Shown here in pieces: positions 15,419-24,345 of a stretch of DNA of 64,000 bases. The notes under the pieces are model-generated. The model searched no databases and had not been told where the DNA came from. It saw nothing but the letters and a program-made list of their open reading frames with translations. The position numbers were made by a program, and so were the translations under genes. The number at the start of each line of letters is the position of its first letter. Position 1 is the stretch's first letter. Origin of the DNA: Planctomycetota bacterium (GTDB lineage Bacteria > Planctomycetota > UBA1135 > JACQFD01); NCBI GenBank assembly GCA_016792805.1, contig JAEUHX010000016.1, positions 51,424 through 115,423 of the forward strand, given 5' to 3'.

Positions 15419-18388
15419 ATGAGAACCGAGCTCTCGCAACTGCTCCTACTGTCTCCTCTGCTCCTGGCGATCCACAAAACGGCATCCGCGCAGCAGATAC
15501 TCCAGCACAAGCTCGGCAGCGGGACTGGCGGCGAATTCGGCACTGCCGCCGTCATTATCGGAGATGTGAACGGCGACGGACGAGACGACATGGCCGTCGG
15601 GGCGCCTTACTCTGATATCTACGATCCAGACGGGGGAAGAGTGGATGTGATCTCGGGAGCCGACGGATCGGTGATTCGAGCGATCTACGGCGCCGGCGGC
15701 GACCGACTCGGATTCTCGCTCTGTGCGTTCGGCGCGGATCTCAATTTTGATGGAGTCAACGACTTCGCGGCCGGAGCTCCGGGTGCCGACCCGGGCGGCC
15801 TCTCCTCGGCCGGGCGGGTTCTTGTGATCTCCGGGGCCTCGGGGAGCACGATCGCAACATTCAACGGCGCGGCAGCCGGCGATCAGTTCGGCTACTCCGT
15901 TGCCTCCGCTGGCAATACCTCCGGTGCCCATCGAATTCTGATCGGCGCCCCTTACCGGAATCAGGGGGCGCTCTCCAACGCGGGCGCAGCCTATCTGTAC
16001 TTCGCGACGGGCGGATTCTTGAAGGAGTACACAGGAACGCAGGCAAACGAGCACTTCGGCTGGTCGGTCGGGGGCGCATACGATATCAATTCCAACGGCA
16101 CGCTCGAGATCGTCGTCGGTGCTCCGGACTGGGACGACACGGCAGGCGGGCTCACGGACGCGGGCCGCGTGCGGGTATTCAGCGTTGTGACTCCCTACTC
16201 ACAAATCCAGACGCAGTCGGGCGGCGGAGCCGGTTACCGATTCGGCGCTGCCGTCACGATGCTCCAGAAGTGGGATTCCGACATAATTGCGGACTACGCG
16301 GTCGGAGCTCCGGGCGCGAGCTTCGGTGGAAGCGGGTCGGGCGGCGTCCAGGTCTTCTCGGGCGCCACCGGCGCGATCCTCCATACACTTTCGCCGTTCG
16401 CCGCCGGGGATCACGCGGGCAGCGCGCTTGCGAGCCCCGGCGACGTCAACCTCGATGGCCGCTCAGAGCTGGTCGTCGGAGCGCCGGAGGCGGATTCGGG
16501 CGCGCTGGTCGATGCCGGAGGCGCTCGCCTGATCTCCGGGATGACGGGGCTCGTGCTGCAGTCACTTTTCGGCGCGGCTGCTGGAGATCGGCTCGGTACC
16601 GCGGTCGGCGTCGGAGGCGATGTGAATGATGACAATCGCAACGATTATGTGCTCGGCGCTCCGAAGCACGAGATGTCGGGGCGTCTCCAAGGCCGCGTGT
16701 ACGCGCGCTCGGGCGTCAATGGAGCCCTGATCGTGAGTGCGCTGGGCCCCGTGGTCGGTGACAACTTCGGACACGGCCTCGCCAACGTCGGCGACATCGA
16801 CGGCGATGGGAAAGATGATTACGCTGTGGGGGCCCCTGGCTGGGACCTCATCACGAGCCTGCCGTTGCCGCTGTTCGCGGAGGATAGCGGAAAAGTTGAG
16901 ATCTACTCCGGCGGCTCAGGCGCACTTCTCCGCACCCACACGGGGTTCGGGACGGGCGCGAACTTCGGAGAAATTGTGGTTCCCGTCGGTGATGTGAACT
17001 TGGACGGCCGTGTCGATTACGCAGTCGGCGAATCGCAGCGCGGCGCGGCACCGGCGACGAAGGGGCGGGTGGCCATCTTCTCCGGCTTGAACGGCGCTCT
17101 TCTCGCGGAGCACTTCGGAACCCAAGATGGCGATCTGTTTGGTTCGGCGATCTCGGGATGCGGCGATTTCAATGGCGATGGATCCATCGATTTCCTCGTC
17201 GGAGCGCCCCTGTATCAGAACGGACCGACGCTTGAGGCGGGGCGCGTCGAGATTCGCAGTGCGCTCTCCGGAGCAACCCTTCTGAGCCGCAACGGCCTCA
17301 CCACAGGCGGCAAGCTCGGGAACTCCGTCGCAGGATTGATGGGCGATGTGAGCGGAGACGGCCTGCCCGACGTGGTCGTGGGTGAACCATACTATTCGTC
17401 GGGGCTCATGGGCCGCGGTCGCGTCCTCGTTCTGTCGCATCCATCAAACGTGACGCTCACAATCGACGGCAGCCAGGTCGAGGCTCACCTCGGCTTCTCC
17501 GTCGCTGGCGTCGGAGATGTGAACTTCGACGGGATAATGGACTTCGCTGCCGGCTCCCCCCAGGAGGACATCCTGAGCCTCGTCAATGCTGGCTCGATTC
17601 GTGCATTCTCCGGTGCGTCTGGCTCGGCTCTCTGGACTCGCTTCGGAGCTTCCCATGAGAACTTCGGCATTGCGTGCGCTCGTCTCGCAGATCTCGATCG
17701 CGATGGCGTGAGCGAGGTGACCGGTACGGGCTCGCCTTTTGATTCCGGCGTGCTCTTCGCTCCGGGATTTGTGGAGGTGCTCTCCGGCCGCACGGGTGGC
17801 TTGAATGTTCGAATCACGGAAGGCAATCCGGGCGACATCTTCGGCAAGTTCGTCATCGCCCTCGGCGACACCGACGGGAACGGCTTCCCCAACATGGCGG
17901 CCTCCGCGCCGTACGCGCACAATCCCGCGCTCTTCGGCGGATTTATGAGTGTCTACGATATGCGTCCGCAGGGGCTCTCGGTGTATGGAACGGGCACAGC
18001 CGGATGTCAGGGAGTGCAGGAGATGCGCACGAATGGTCCCTCGAAGATCGGCAACTCAAACTTCCGCTTCCATTCGGATCGCGTTCCCGCCTCCTCAATT
18101 GGGCTTCTGCTCATCACGGATGTTCAGGATTCCGCAGGGACCGACCTCTTCGGGGTCGGCATCGAGCTGCACGTGGGATTTGTGGGCGCCGTCGATGTGT
18201 ATGCGCTTGATATGTTCAGCGATTCGTGGGGGTATGCGGTTCTCTCGACGCCGATTCCCAACCATGCCCCGCTCGTTGGCAAGAGCTACTTTGCCCAATC
18301 GATCTGGGGTTGGCCTTCCGCATCGTGCTCGCTGCCGCCCTACCAGCTCAGCAGCTCGAGGGGGGCTGCGGTGACGATCCTCCCATGA
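15419..18388 (+). CDS. exported FG-GAP repeat protein with shared C-terminal module (tandem copy 2)
   Basis: A 989-residue paralogue of the preceding gene, with the same layout: signal peptide (LLLLSPLLLAIH, cleavage after ASA), about a dozen FG-GAP blades with DVNGDGRDD, DLNFDGVND, DVNLDGRSE and DIDGDGKDD loops, and the C-terminal domain opening YGTGTAGCQG and closing PYQLSSSRGAAVTILP. Blade order and many blade boundaries match copy 1, so the two arose by whole-gene duplication and have since diverged. I start at the ATG directly before the signal peptide; an ATG 24 codons upstream would add a charged, non-signal segment. An intrinsic terminator follows the gene. Confidence 0.92.
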   Translation: MRTELSQLLLLSPLLLAIHKTASAQQILQHKLGSGTGGEFGTAAVIIGDVNGDGRDDMAVGAPYSDIYDPDGGRVDVISGADGSVIRAIYGAGGDRLGFSLCAFGADLNFDGVNDFAAGAPGADPGGLSSAGRVLVISGASGSTIATFNGAAAGDQFGYSVASAGNTSGAHRILIGAPYRNQGALSNAGAAYLYFATGGFLKEYTGTQANEHFGWSVGGAYDINSNGTLEIVVGAPDWDDTAGGLTDAGRVRVFSVVTPYSQIQTQSGGGAGYRFGAAVTMLQKWDSDIIADYAVGAPGASFGGSGSGGVQVFSGATGAILHTLSPFAAGDHAGSALASPGDVNLDGRSELVVGAPEADSGALVDAGGARLISGMTGLVLQSLFGAAAGDRLGTAVGVGGDVNDDNRNDYVLGAPKHEMSGRLQGRVYARSGVNGALIVSALGPVVGDNFGHGLANVGDIDGDGKDDYAVGAPGWDLITSLPLPLFAEDSGKVEIYSGGSGALLRTHTGFGTGANFGEIVVPVGDVNLDGRVDYAVGESQRGAAPATKGRVAIFSGLNGALLAEHFGTQDGDLFGSAISGCGDFNGDGSIDFLVGAPLYQNGPTLEAGRVEIRSALSGATLLSRNGLTTGGKLGNSVAGLMGDVSGDGLPDVVVGEPYYSSGLMGRGRVLVLSHPSNVTLTIDGSQVEAHLGFSVAGVGDVNFDGIMDFAAGSPQEDILSLVNAGSIRAFSGASGSALWTRFGASHENFGIACARLADLDRDGVSEVTGTGSPFDSGVLFAPGFVEVLSGRTGGLNVRITEGNPGDIFGKFVIALGDTDGNGFPNMAASAPYAHNPALFGGFMSVYDMRPQGLSVYGTGTAGCQGVQEMRTNGPSKIGNSNFRFHSDRVPASSIGLLLITDVQDSAGTDLFGVGIELHVGFVGAVDVYALDMFSDSWGYAVLSTPIPNHAPLVGKSYFAQSIWGWPSASCSLPPYQLSSSRGAAVTILP

Positions 18389-18410
18389 CGTTCGGCTGAG
18401 AGATGCGGCG

Positions 18411-18442
18411 CAGCCGGCCCAGGGAGGGCCGGCTGTTTTTTT
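18411..18442 (+). terminator. intrinsic terminator
   Basis: Ten perfect pairs (CAGCCGGCCC with GGGCCGGCTG), a five-base AGGGA loop and a run of seven T. It ends the second FG-GAP gene. The T-run overlaps the last codon of the convergent kinase gene. Confidence 0.88.
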
Positions 18443-19412
18443 ATCTTCCGGTGCTCCACAGAATCGCGACGCGCAGAGCCAGGTACGCGGCGATCAGCCA
18501 CAGAACCGTCTGGTGCCGTTCAGCGTGCCGGCGCAACCACTCGATCCAGGTCTCGCGGTGCGCGCTCGGCCGGTCGCCGTCGAGGAATTGCAGAACGTCT
18601 CGGCCGAGATCCAGGGCGGAGCCATAACGATGTGCGGGATCCTCCGCGGTGGCTTTATGAAGGATAGAGCGCAACGGGCTCGGGAGAGACGCCGCGCGCT
18701 CCTCGCGTGGGCTTCCCGCCGCCAGGAAAGTCAAGATTCTGCCGAGGGCGAACACATCGGACCGCGAGTCGACCTCGGCGCTCCGCCCCGCGGCCTGTTC
18801 GGGCGGCATGTACTCAGGCGTTCCGATCACAGATCCGGCTCGCGTGTCGGAGGCGGAGGCCGCCCCGCCCGCAATCGGCTCATCTGTTCGTTCGGCACGG
18901 AAGGTCTTCGCAACTCCGAAGTCGAGGACGTAGAGCTCGCCGAACGGTCCGACCATGACGTTTTGTGGCTTGAGATCCCTGTGGATCACGCCCCGTTCGT
19001 GGGCAAAAGCCACAACCTCACACAATCGAGCGAAGAGGCGAAGGCGGTCGTTCACTCGCTCCGCGACCTCAGCTGCGGACTCAAGCGTTTTCCCTTCCAC
19101 GAGCTTCATAGCGTAGAACGCGCGCCCGTCGGGGAGTCTGCCGACATCATAAATCGGCACGATGCTCGGATGCTCCAGCCGAGCGAGCGTCTTCGCCTCG
19201 GCATCGAGCCGTTCGTCCAGGCCCGGACCGGACTCCAGCCCCCGAACGACCTTGAGGGCCACGCGGCGATCCAGGAGCCGATCGCGCGCCACATAGACCT
19301 CTCCCATTCCGCCCTGTGCGAGCGGCTCGAGGACCTCATAACGGGTTCCATCCGTGTCGGGGCGCCGGAGCAGATCGCGCAATTGTGCGATATTCCGCTC
19401 GGACAGCGTCAC
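18441..19412 (-). CDS. Hanks-type serine/threonine protein kinase, tail-anchored
   Basis: A 323-residue kinase with all main Hanks motifs: the glycine loop AQGGMGEVYVARD near residue 32, the lysine in RVALKVVRG, the catalytic HRDLKPQNVMVG near residue 143, DFGVAKTFR, and YMPPEQAAG in the activation segment. The only membrane segment is a C-terminal helix (VLWLIAAYLALRVAIL) close to the end, so there is no extracytoplasmic sensor domain; most Planctomycete kinases are far longer. It overlaps the upstream ECF gene by 4 bp (ATGA). The pair probably acts together, with the kinase phosphorylating the sigma factor or being its target gene; which one is not decided by the sequence. Confidence 0.93.
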   Translation of the reverse strand: MTLSERNIAQLRDLLRRPDTDGTRYEVLEPLAQGGMGEVYVARDRLLDRRVALKVVRGLESGPGLDERLDAEAKTLARLEHPSIVPIYDVGRLPDGRAFYAMKLVEGKTLESAAEVAERVNDRLRLFARLCEVVAFAHERGVIHRDLKPQNVMVGPFGELYVLDFGVAKTFRAERTDEPIAGGAASASDTRAGSVIGTPEYMPPEQAAGRSAEVDSRSDVFALGRILTFLAAGSPREERAASLPSPLRSILHKATAEDPAHRYGSALDLGRDVLQFLDGDRPSAHRETWIEWLRRHAERHQTVLWLIAAYLALRVAILWSTGR

Positions 19413-20164
19413 CGGTCGTACTCCTTACCAAACAAAGCTCGTGCCTCCTCGCGCATCTCCTCGTCAGTGGCCGTCGTCGCCCGCAGGCGGTCGAGCACAT
19501 GCCCCCGGAAGCGTCGGCGTGCATCATGGAGCCAATTCGTTACAGTTGTCGCGGGGACGCCGAACTCTCTCCCGAGCTCCTCATAGGTCGGGCGCGGTTC
19601 GGACTCGGCGAGGTCATAGCGCTGAAATGCATCAAAACGCGCCCCGTGGCCTGCGCGTTCCAAGGTTCTCTTGAGATCTGCCAGGGCCGACGCGAAGAGT
19701 CCACGCACCCACTCGGTGCGAAAGAACTCATCGATCTGGTCCTCCCGCGGCGCGGGCTGCGTGCCGACCTCGCGCTCCGCGTCGGGGAAGTCGAGCGACA
19801 GCGCCGCCTTCCCGCCGCCGCGTTTGGCGGCGGTGCTCGCCTGAGCCTCGTTGAGCACGTAGCCATCGAGGCAAGTGCGCAGATAGGTTCGAAACCGCGC
19901 GCGGCCCGGGTCGTAGCGGCTCAAGAAATCTTTTTCCAGCGCTTTTGTGAAGAAGCCTTGAGTGAGGTCTTCCGCATCGTGGGGATTGCGCCGCCAGCGC
20001 AGGCGAATGTATTTGTAGACGGGTCGCCAGTACACCCCGACCAGATCCTCCCAAGCCGTTGCGCGGGCCGATTCGTCGTCGCCCGCCAGGGAGGCGAGCA
20101 CGGAGCCGCGGGTCGCCGGGAATCGCGACCCGCCGTCGCCGGAGCCGTGTGCATGCGAAGGCAC
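19409..20164 (-). CDS. ECF-type RNA polymerase sigma factor coupled to a Ser/Thr kinase
   Basis: A 251-residue sigma factor. Region 2 is seen in WRPVYKYIRLRW and DAEDLTQGFFTKALEKDFL near residues 46-80, followed by a FRTYLRTCLDGYVLNE helix. Region 4 has an HTH (TYEELGREFGVPATTVTNWL) near residues 200-220. It starts at a GTG. It belongs to the type of ECF factor usually encoded beside a protein kinase in Planctomycetes rather than beside an anti-sigma factor, and here the kinase start overlaps its stop. No anti-sigma gene is adjacent. Target promoters cannot be predicted from this window. Confidence 0.88.
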   Translation of the reverse strand: MPSHAHGSGDGGSRFPATRGSVLASLAGDDESARATAWEDLVGVYWRPVYKYIRLRWRRNPHDAEDLTQGFFTKALEKDFLSRYDPGRARFRTYLRTCLDGYVLNEAQASTAAKRGGGKAALSLDFPDAEREVGTQPAPREDQIDEFFRTEWVRGLFASALADLKRTLERAGHGARFDAFQRYDLAESEPRPTYEELGREFGVPATTVTNWLHDARRRFRGHVLDRLRATTATDEEMREEARALFGKEYDR

Positions 20165-20211
20165 ACGGGAAGCTTAACTGCCCGTGGCAAAAGTGCTCCG
20201 CAGATCGTCCC

Positions 20212-21690
20212 TTACGGCTGGACGGTCAGCGCGAGCCCGTTCGAGGAGCTCAGGGCGTAGGGCGAGGGCGTCGAGCAGCCGGTCCAGGCCCAGATCGACT
20301 GCGCGTAGAACGTCTGGCCCAGCAGCGTCGGCGCGATCGGAAGATTACCGCTGGTGGCGAGCCCGAACGCGTTGCTGACGATGTCGAGGGCGCCCACCTG
20401 CGTGGCTGCGGCGAAGCTCACATGAAGCGTCAAGCCGAGGAAGAAGGGGTCGGAGCCGGGGAAGTCGGCCGCATCAGTGAAGACGAGCACGCCGAGCGAG
20501 GAGGGCGGACACGCGGTCGTCACGAGTGCGAAATCGGACGCCGTGATCGACGGCGACGTCGTGGCCGACATGATCTGCGGGCCGGCGCACCCGGGCGTGC
20601 CGGTCCCATAGCTCGAAAGCCCGGCCGCGGTCCCAAGCGGAATCTCAATCATCGACACGCTTTCTCCGGCGCCGAGATTGGACGAGATGAGGTCGCCCGA
20701 CGCGAGCGGTGTCCCTTCGCCGCCGCTGCCCTGCGAGTAGAGCCGCAGCACATTATTGAACGTATCAAGCAGCACGCCGCGGTTCAAGGCGGAGCTGTAA
20801 CAACCGGCGTTGGATGCGGGCACGCCGAAATAAGTGCTCGTCGTCGCAAATGTCGACCAGGCGAGCGTCGTCGGATTGATCGTGATCATCCGCCCTAGCG
20901 TAACGTAAGCATTATTATCAAAGCTCAAGTACACTGATCCGTTGGGTCCCGCATTGAACTCGTTGGCGTCGTGCACGTCGCCGCCCGAGCCGCCGGAGAC
21001 GCTGAGGCAGATCGGCACCGTCATCGACGCGCCCGCGACCTGGCCGCCGCCCGGAGTGAGCTGCACGCGCGTCACATAAGGCGACGTCGCGGTGACCGGG
21101 CCGCACACGGCGGGGCCGTAGGAAGAAGTGAGAATCGTGCTGGTGGCAGGATCAAAATAGAATGCGCGCACGCTCCCCGGGTTTGGCCCCGCGACGACGT
21201 AGGGCGCGGTGCCAGCGGCGTCGAGCACGTCGTGAATCGTGAGATCGGGCTCGATGTACCGCAGCCGAAGAGTGGAAATGTTCATGAGATAGATGCGCCC
21301 ACCGAGCCCGACGGAGATCTCGGTCTCGTTCGACGACAGCACAGCGTCCGACGCGAGGAGCGTTCCGTTGCCCGCGGCATCGAAAGCCCACAGGCCGCTC
21401 GTCGAAGCCACCGTCGGCTTGCACCTCACAATCACATTTCCGCGGGACGGATCGAACACGAGGTTCGAGTGGATCGTGTTCAGCGGCCGGACGAGCGTGG
21501 CCGTCCCGGTGATGGGGCTCACGCGGGAGATTCCCGGCGTGAATCCGCCTACCGTGTTCAGCGACGCACTCGCAATGCAGAGATCGCCCGAGGAGAAGCT
21601 CTGGGCGGCAGCCGCGCCGCAGAGGGCGGCGGCGGCCATGGAGTGGCGAAGGAGGGTCGGGATGGGACGCTGCGACGGAGGGGATGCCAT
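20212..21690 (-). CDS. secreted protein with the shared C-terminal module
   Basis: A 492-residue exported protein, signal peptide ending near AAAAQSF. The body has no FG-GAP loops. It reads like a beta-propeller of the quinoprotein/ NHL kind, with recurring phrases such as GLWAFDAAGNG, RIYLMNISTLRLRYIEPD and GRMITINPTTLAWSTF, but I do not recognise a defined family. From SYGTGTPGCAG on, the last ~135 residues match the end domain of the two FG-GAP proteins upstream (SSLGVLVFTDA, FYAQSIWAW, PYALSSSNG). That shared end on an unrelated body suggests a transport or surface-attachment function for the end domain. It is flanked by the ECF/kinase pair and a DUF4932-like gene on the same strand. Confidence 0.82.
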   Translation of the reverse strand: MASPPSQRPIPTLLRHSMAAAALCGAAAAQSFSSGDLCIASASLNTVGGFTPGISRVSPITGTATLVRPLNTIHSNLVFDPSRGNVIVRCKPTVASTSGLWAFDAAGNGTLLASDAVLSSNETEISVGLGGRIYLMNISTLRLRYIEPDLTIHDVLDAAGTAPYVVAGPNPGSVRAFYFDPATSTILTSSYGPAVCGPVTATSPYVTRVQLTPGGGQVAGASMTVPICLSVSGGSGGDVHDANEFNAGPNGSVYLSFDNNAYVTLGRMITINPTTLAWSTFATTSTYFGVPASNAGCYSSALNRGVLLDTFNNVLRLYSQGSGGEGTPLASGDLISSNLGAGESVSMIEIPLGTAAGLSSYGTGTPGCAGPQIMSATTSPSITASDFALVTTACPPSSLGVLVFTDAADFPGSDPFFLGLTLHVSFAAATQVGALDIVSNAFGLATSGNLPIAPTLLGQTFYAQSIWAWTGCSTPSPYALSSSNGLALTVQP

Positions 21691-21698
21691 AGGGAGTA

Positions 21699-21737
21699 CG
21701 GCAGGGCTTTCCCCGCGGCGTTACGCACTCCCTGCCG
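21699..21737 (-). terminator. hairpin abutting the DUF4932-like stop codon
   Basis: An 8-bp inverted repeat (CGGCAGGG with CCCTGCCG) with a 23-base loop begins directly after the stop codon and ends 8 bp before the start of the next minus-strand gene. There is no U-tract. It could attenuate transcription or occlude the next start. Confidence 0.3.
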
Positions 21738-23348
21738 CTATTTCCCGTCGAGCTTGTCCCAGCTTCCGTCGAGGCGCTTTGGGAAGCTGCCGCGGGCCAC
21801 CGGCTCGAACCGGTTCGGGCCGATGCGCCGGCCCACGAGCCAATCGTCGACCCCGTGGGTGAGCCCATTGATTCCCACGAGGTTCTCCGGGTCGGCAGAC
21901 GCGTAGATGCCCACGGCCACCGTCGGATTCCCGGGGCTCGGGCGGCAGGCGATCAGCACGAGATTCTCCCCATCGAAGCGCCGCTCGCCGAGCGTAATCC
22001 CACTTTTCTCGATGACCCAGCCGTACTGATCGGCCGCTTTCTTGAGGTGAGGATTCGACTCCGGCGATCCATACAGAAGCACCGGGTGTTTCCCCATCGC
22101 CTCGGTTGATAGCTTGGGGAGCTCCTCGCGGCGAATTTTGAACTTCTTTGCGATCGCCGGGACGATGGCGTCGAGATACGCGGAGAGCTTGGGGGAATCG
22201 CTCGGGCCCGCGAGGAGGATCTCGGCTCCGGGGAAACCGCTCGTAAAGATACTATTAAACGGGCCGCGGAAGGGAGAGCGGAAGGCGCCCCAGTCCTTTT
22301 TCGCAGCCTCGTGAATCGCGGTGCCGAAATCGAGCATGGCGTCGGCCATGCGTCCCGACTTGGGCGGATTCTTTCGGATCGCCTGCAGAGCGCGCACGAG
22401 GTCCAGCGTCCACACAAACCCCTGCTGTTCCTGATCGCCGAGCACTGCGGCCGCGCTGGACTCGCCGTGCCGCTCGAGAGCATACAGAACCGTGCAGGCG
22501 CGAACGAACGATTCATACAGAACAATGCGCCCGCTCGGGTAGGCCTGGCGGCTCATTTCCTGTTGCTTCGCCTCAAACAGATCGTGGCCCGGGTCGCGCA
22601 GGTCGCTATAGAAGCGGTCTATGAGTGGATTGCAGTAGGCGTGGGCCATCTCGTGAACGAGCAATGATCCAAATCCTGACCCGATCAGCACACCGCCTCG
22701 TTGTAAGCTCCCGAATCCCATGACCTGATACAGAATCTCCGGGCCGGAGGTGGGCTTCGCAGAAGCGCTGAAATTATGCGATCCGCTGAGAATGCTCGGA
22801 ACGAGCCGGAAGCGCGCCCCCGGGCGCGCGCCGAAGAAGCCGTCAAACCACGGGATCGGCGCTTCTTTGTCGGCCGCCGCGCGCACGACCGCTTCCACGG
22901 TGTCCCAAGTCGATTTGTGAGAAGCGAAGAACTCCGCCGCCTTGCTCTCCTTCGCAAATGCGCGGAGCTTTTCGAAGAATTCGGCTTTATTGGGCTTCTC
23001 CCACCGGCTGTCGAGCCCCTCGGGCAGCGGATCGAGCGGAGCGATCGGCTCGAGCTTCTCGAGCGAATCCAGATAGACCGCGATGGCCGGCACGGCGTTG
23101 TAGGAGATTCCGTACTGCTTGCGCAGCTCGATCATGGCGCCGACCGCCGGGTGGGACGCGAACTTGGAGAAGTGAGCATCGACGGCCCCCACATAGTTCT
23201 CTGGGGCCCGTTGGAACTCCGGGTTTCCAGCGAGACGTGCGAGAATACACAAAAGCTCGACGCGCGGGTCGAAGGCCACCTCGACGCTCTGGGCGGTTGC
23301 CTGGGGGCTTTGGAGTAGCAGCGCGGCAGCAAGAACGGTGGCAATCAT
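21738..23348 (-). CDS. exported DUF4932-like putative metallopeptidase
   Basis: A 536-residue exported protein; signal peptide MIATVLAAALLLQSPQATAQ. A zinc-binding helix HEMAHAYCNPLIDRFY lies near residue 231, an HExxH-class motif, and it is preceded by a glycine-rich strand (GVLIGSGFGSLLV). This, together with the overall composition, matches DUF4932 proteins as I remember them. A second acidic zinc ligand is not certain; candidates lie in the following helices (FEAKQQEMSRQAY). The start overlaps the stop of the upstream EI24-like gene by 4 bp, so the two are translationally coupled. Substrate unknown. Confidence 0.78.
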   Translation of the reverse strand: MIATVLAAALLLQSPQATAQSVEVAFDPRVELLCILARLAGNPEFQRAPENYVGAVDAHFSKFASHPAVGAMIELRKQYGISYNAVPAIAVYLDSLEKLEPIAPLDPLPEGLDSRWEKPNKAEFFEKLRAFAKESKAAEFFASHKSTWDTVEAVVRAAADKEAPIPWFDGFFGARPGARFRLVPSILSGSHNFSASAKPTSGPEILYQVMGFGSLQRGGVLIGSGFGSLLVHEMAHAYCNPLIDRFYSDLRDPGHDLFEAKQQEMSRQAYPSGRIVLYESFVRACTVLYALERHGESSAAAVLGDQEQQGFVWTLDLVRALQAIRKNPPKSGRMADAMLDFGTAIHEAAKKDWGAFRSPFRGPFNSIFTSGFPGAEILLAGPSDSPKLSAYLDAIVPAIAKKFKIRREELPKLSTEAMGKHPVLLYGSPESNPHLKKAADQYGWVIEKSGITLGERRFDGENLVLIACRPSPGNPTVAVGIYASADPENLVGINGLTHGVDDWLVGRRIGPNRFEPVARGSFPKRLDGSWDKLDGK

Positions 23349-24202
23349 GGTTTGTGCAATCGGCGCGCGGGGCTCAAGTCTACTTCATACAGAAGTAGCG
23401 TCCCGCCCAGCGCCATGGCGGGAATGCCGAGGAGAATGGTGAGGCAGGGGATCAGCGCCAGGATCACGGCCGCTAGGCCGAATCCGATCCAGGGCGCGGG
23501 GCGGGCGGTGAGGAGCGAGAGCTTTTGTGAAAGCGTCCAGCGTCGGCGGCTTGCGGCGATGTCGATCGCGGCAAATCCGAGCGCCATGGCGAGCAGCAGG
23601 GGGGCGAGGACGAATCCGAGAAACGGGATGAAGGCCGCGGCGAAGGCGGCGAAGCTCAGGAAGAGCGAAACGGCGAGCGAGAGGAGCGCCTGCGCGATGG
23701 AGAAGGCGGTCGATGACGCCCACGAACCGTTCAGCGCGGGCGCGCGCCCGAGCCGCTCCTCGTCGACCCGCGCCACGAGCCAATCGAGGAAGGGGGCCGC
23801 GAGCGCTTGGGTGATCGGCGTCGCCGTGAACCAGGCGAAGGCTCCAAAGAGCGCCACGGTGAGCGTCGCGAGAACGCCGGAGGTGACGCTCTGGAGCCAT
23901 TGCGGCATCCAGCTCGCGGACGCTGCGTGGGCGCGCAGGTCGGCGGTCCCCGCCCAGAGCAGGCCGAAGACGACGCCGAAGGCCACGAAAGAGAGCAGCA
24001 GCGGGATCACCGCAAATCGCTTCGTGCGCGGGCGGGCCAGCAAGAAACCGACGCCACGAAAGAACGCGCGAAAGCCGGCCCGCAGCCCTGGCCGCCCGGC
24101 CGACACTGCGGGCGGCGTGGCCGCGCAGGTGCCGCAATGGAGCGCCTCTGCCGGCTCCGACGGGTAGCCGCATCGCAGGCAAGGCGTTCGATTGGGCGTC
24201 AC
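23345..24202 (-). CDS. EI24/CysZ-like membrane protein with N-terminal zinc ribbon
   Basis: A 285-residue membrane protein that starts at a GTG. Four cysteines at positions 8, 11, 23 and 26 (CLRC and CGTC) form a small cytoplasmic zinc-ribbon-like head. Four hydrophobic segments follow: FAVIPLLLSFVAFGVVFGLL, VLATLTVALFGAFAWFTATP, a long LSLAVSLFLSFAAFAAAFIP pair and LAAVILALIPCLTILLGIP. The spacing and the P-I-T/ APFLDWL segment fit the EI24 domain (CysZ-like). CysZ proper imports sulfate, but no sulfur gene is near, so transport of sulfate is not claimed. The downstream exported metallopeptidase is translationally coupled. Confidence 0.75.
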   Translation of the reverse strand: MTPNRTPCLRCGYPSEPAEALHCGTCAATPPAVSAGRPGLRAGFRAFFRGVGFLLARPRTKRFAVIPLLLSFVAFGVVFGLLWAGTADLRAHAASASWMPQWLQSVTSGVLATLTVALFGAFAWFTATPITQALAAPFLDWLVARVDEERLGRAPALNGSWASSTAFSIAQALLSLAVSLFLSFAAFAAAFIPFLGFVLAPLLLAMALGFAAIDIAASRRRWTLSQKLSLLTARPAPWIGFGLAAVILALIPCLTILLGIPAMALGGTLLLYEVDLSPARRLHKP

Positions 24203-24345
24203 GAGGGGCTCGTCGGGTTCCGGGAGAGAGGAGCGGCGACTATATTCGCGCTCCCCGAGCCCGCGCCGAAGGCGCCGATTTCTGGCGCCGCCGAATCCCG
24301 GTGCGGGCGTTCCTGCGCCCTGAACTGTAACAAAACGCCGAATCT

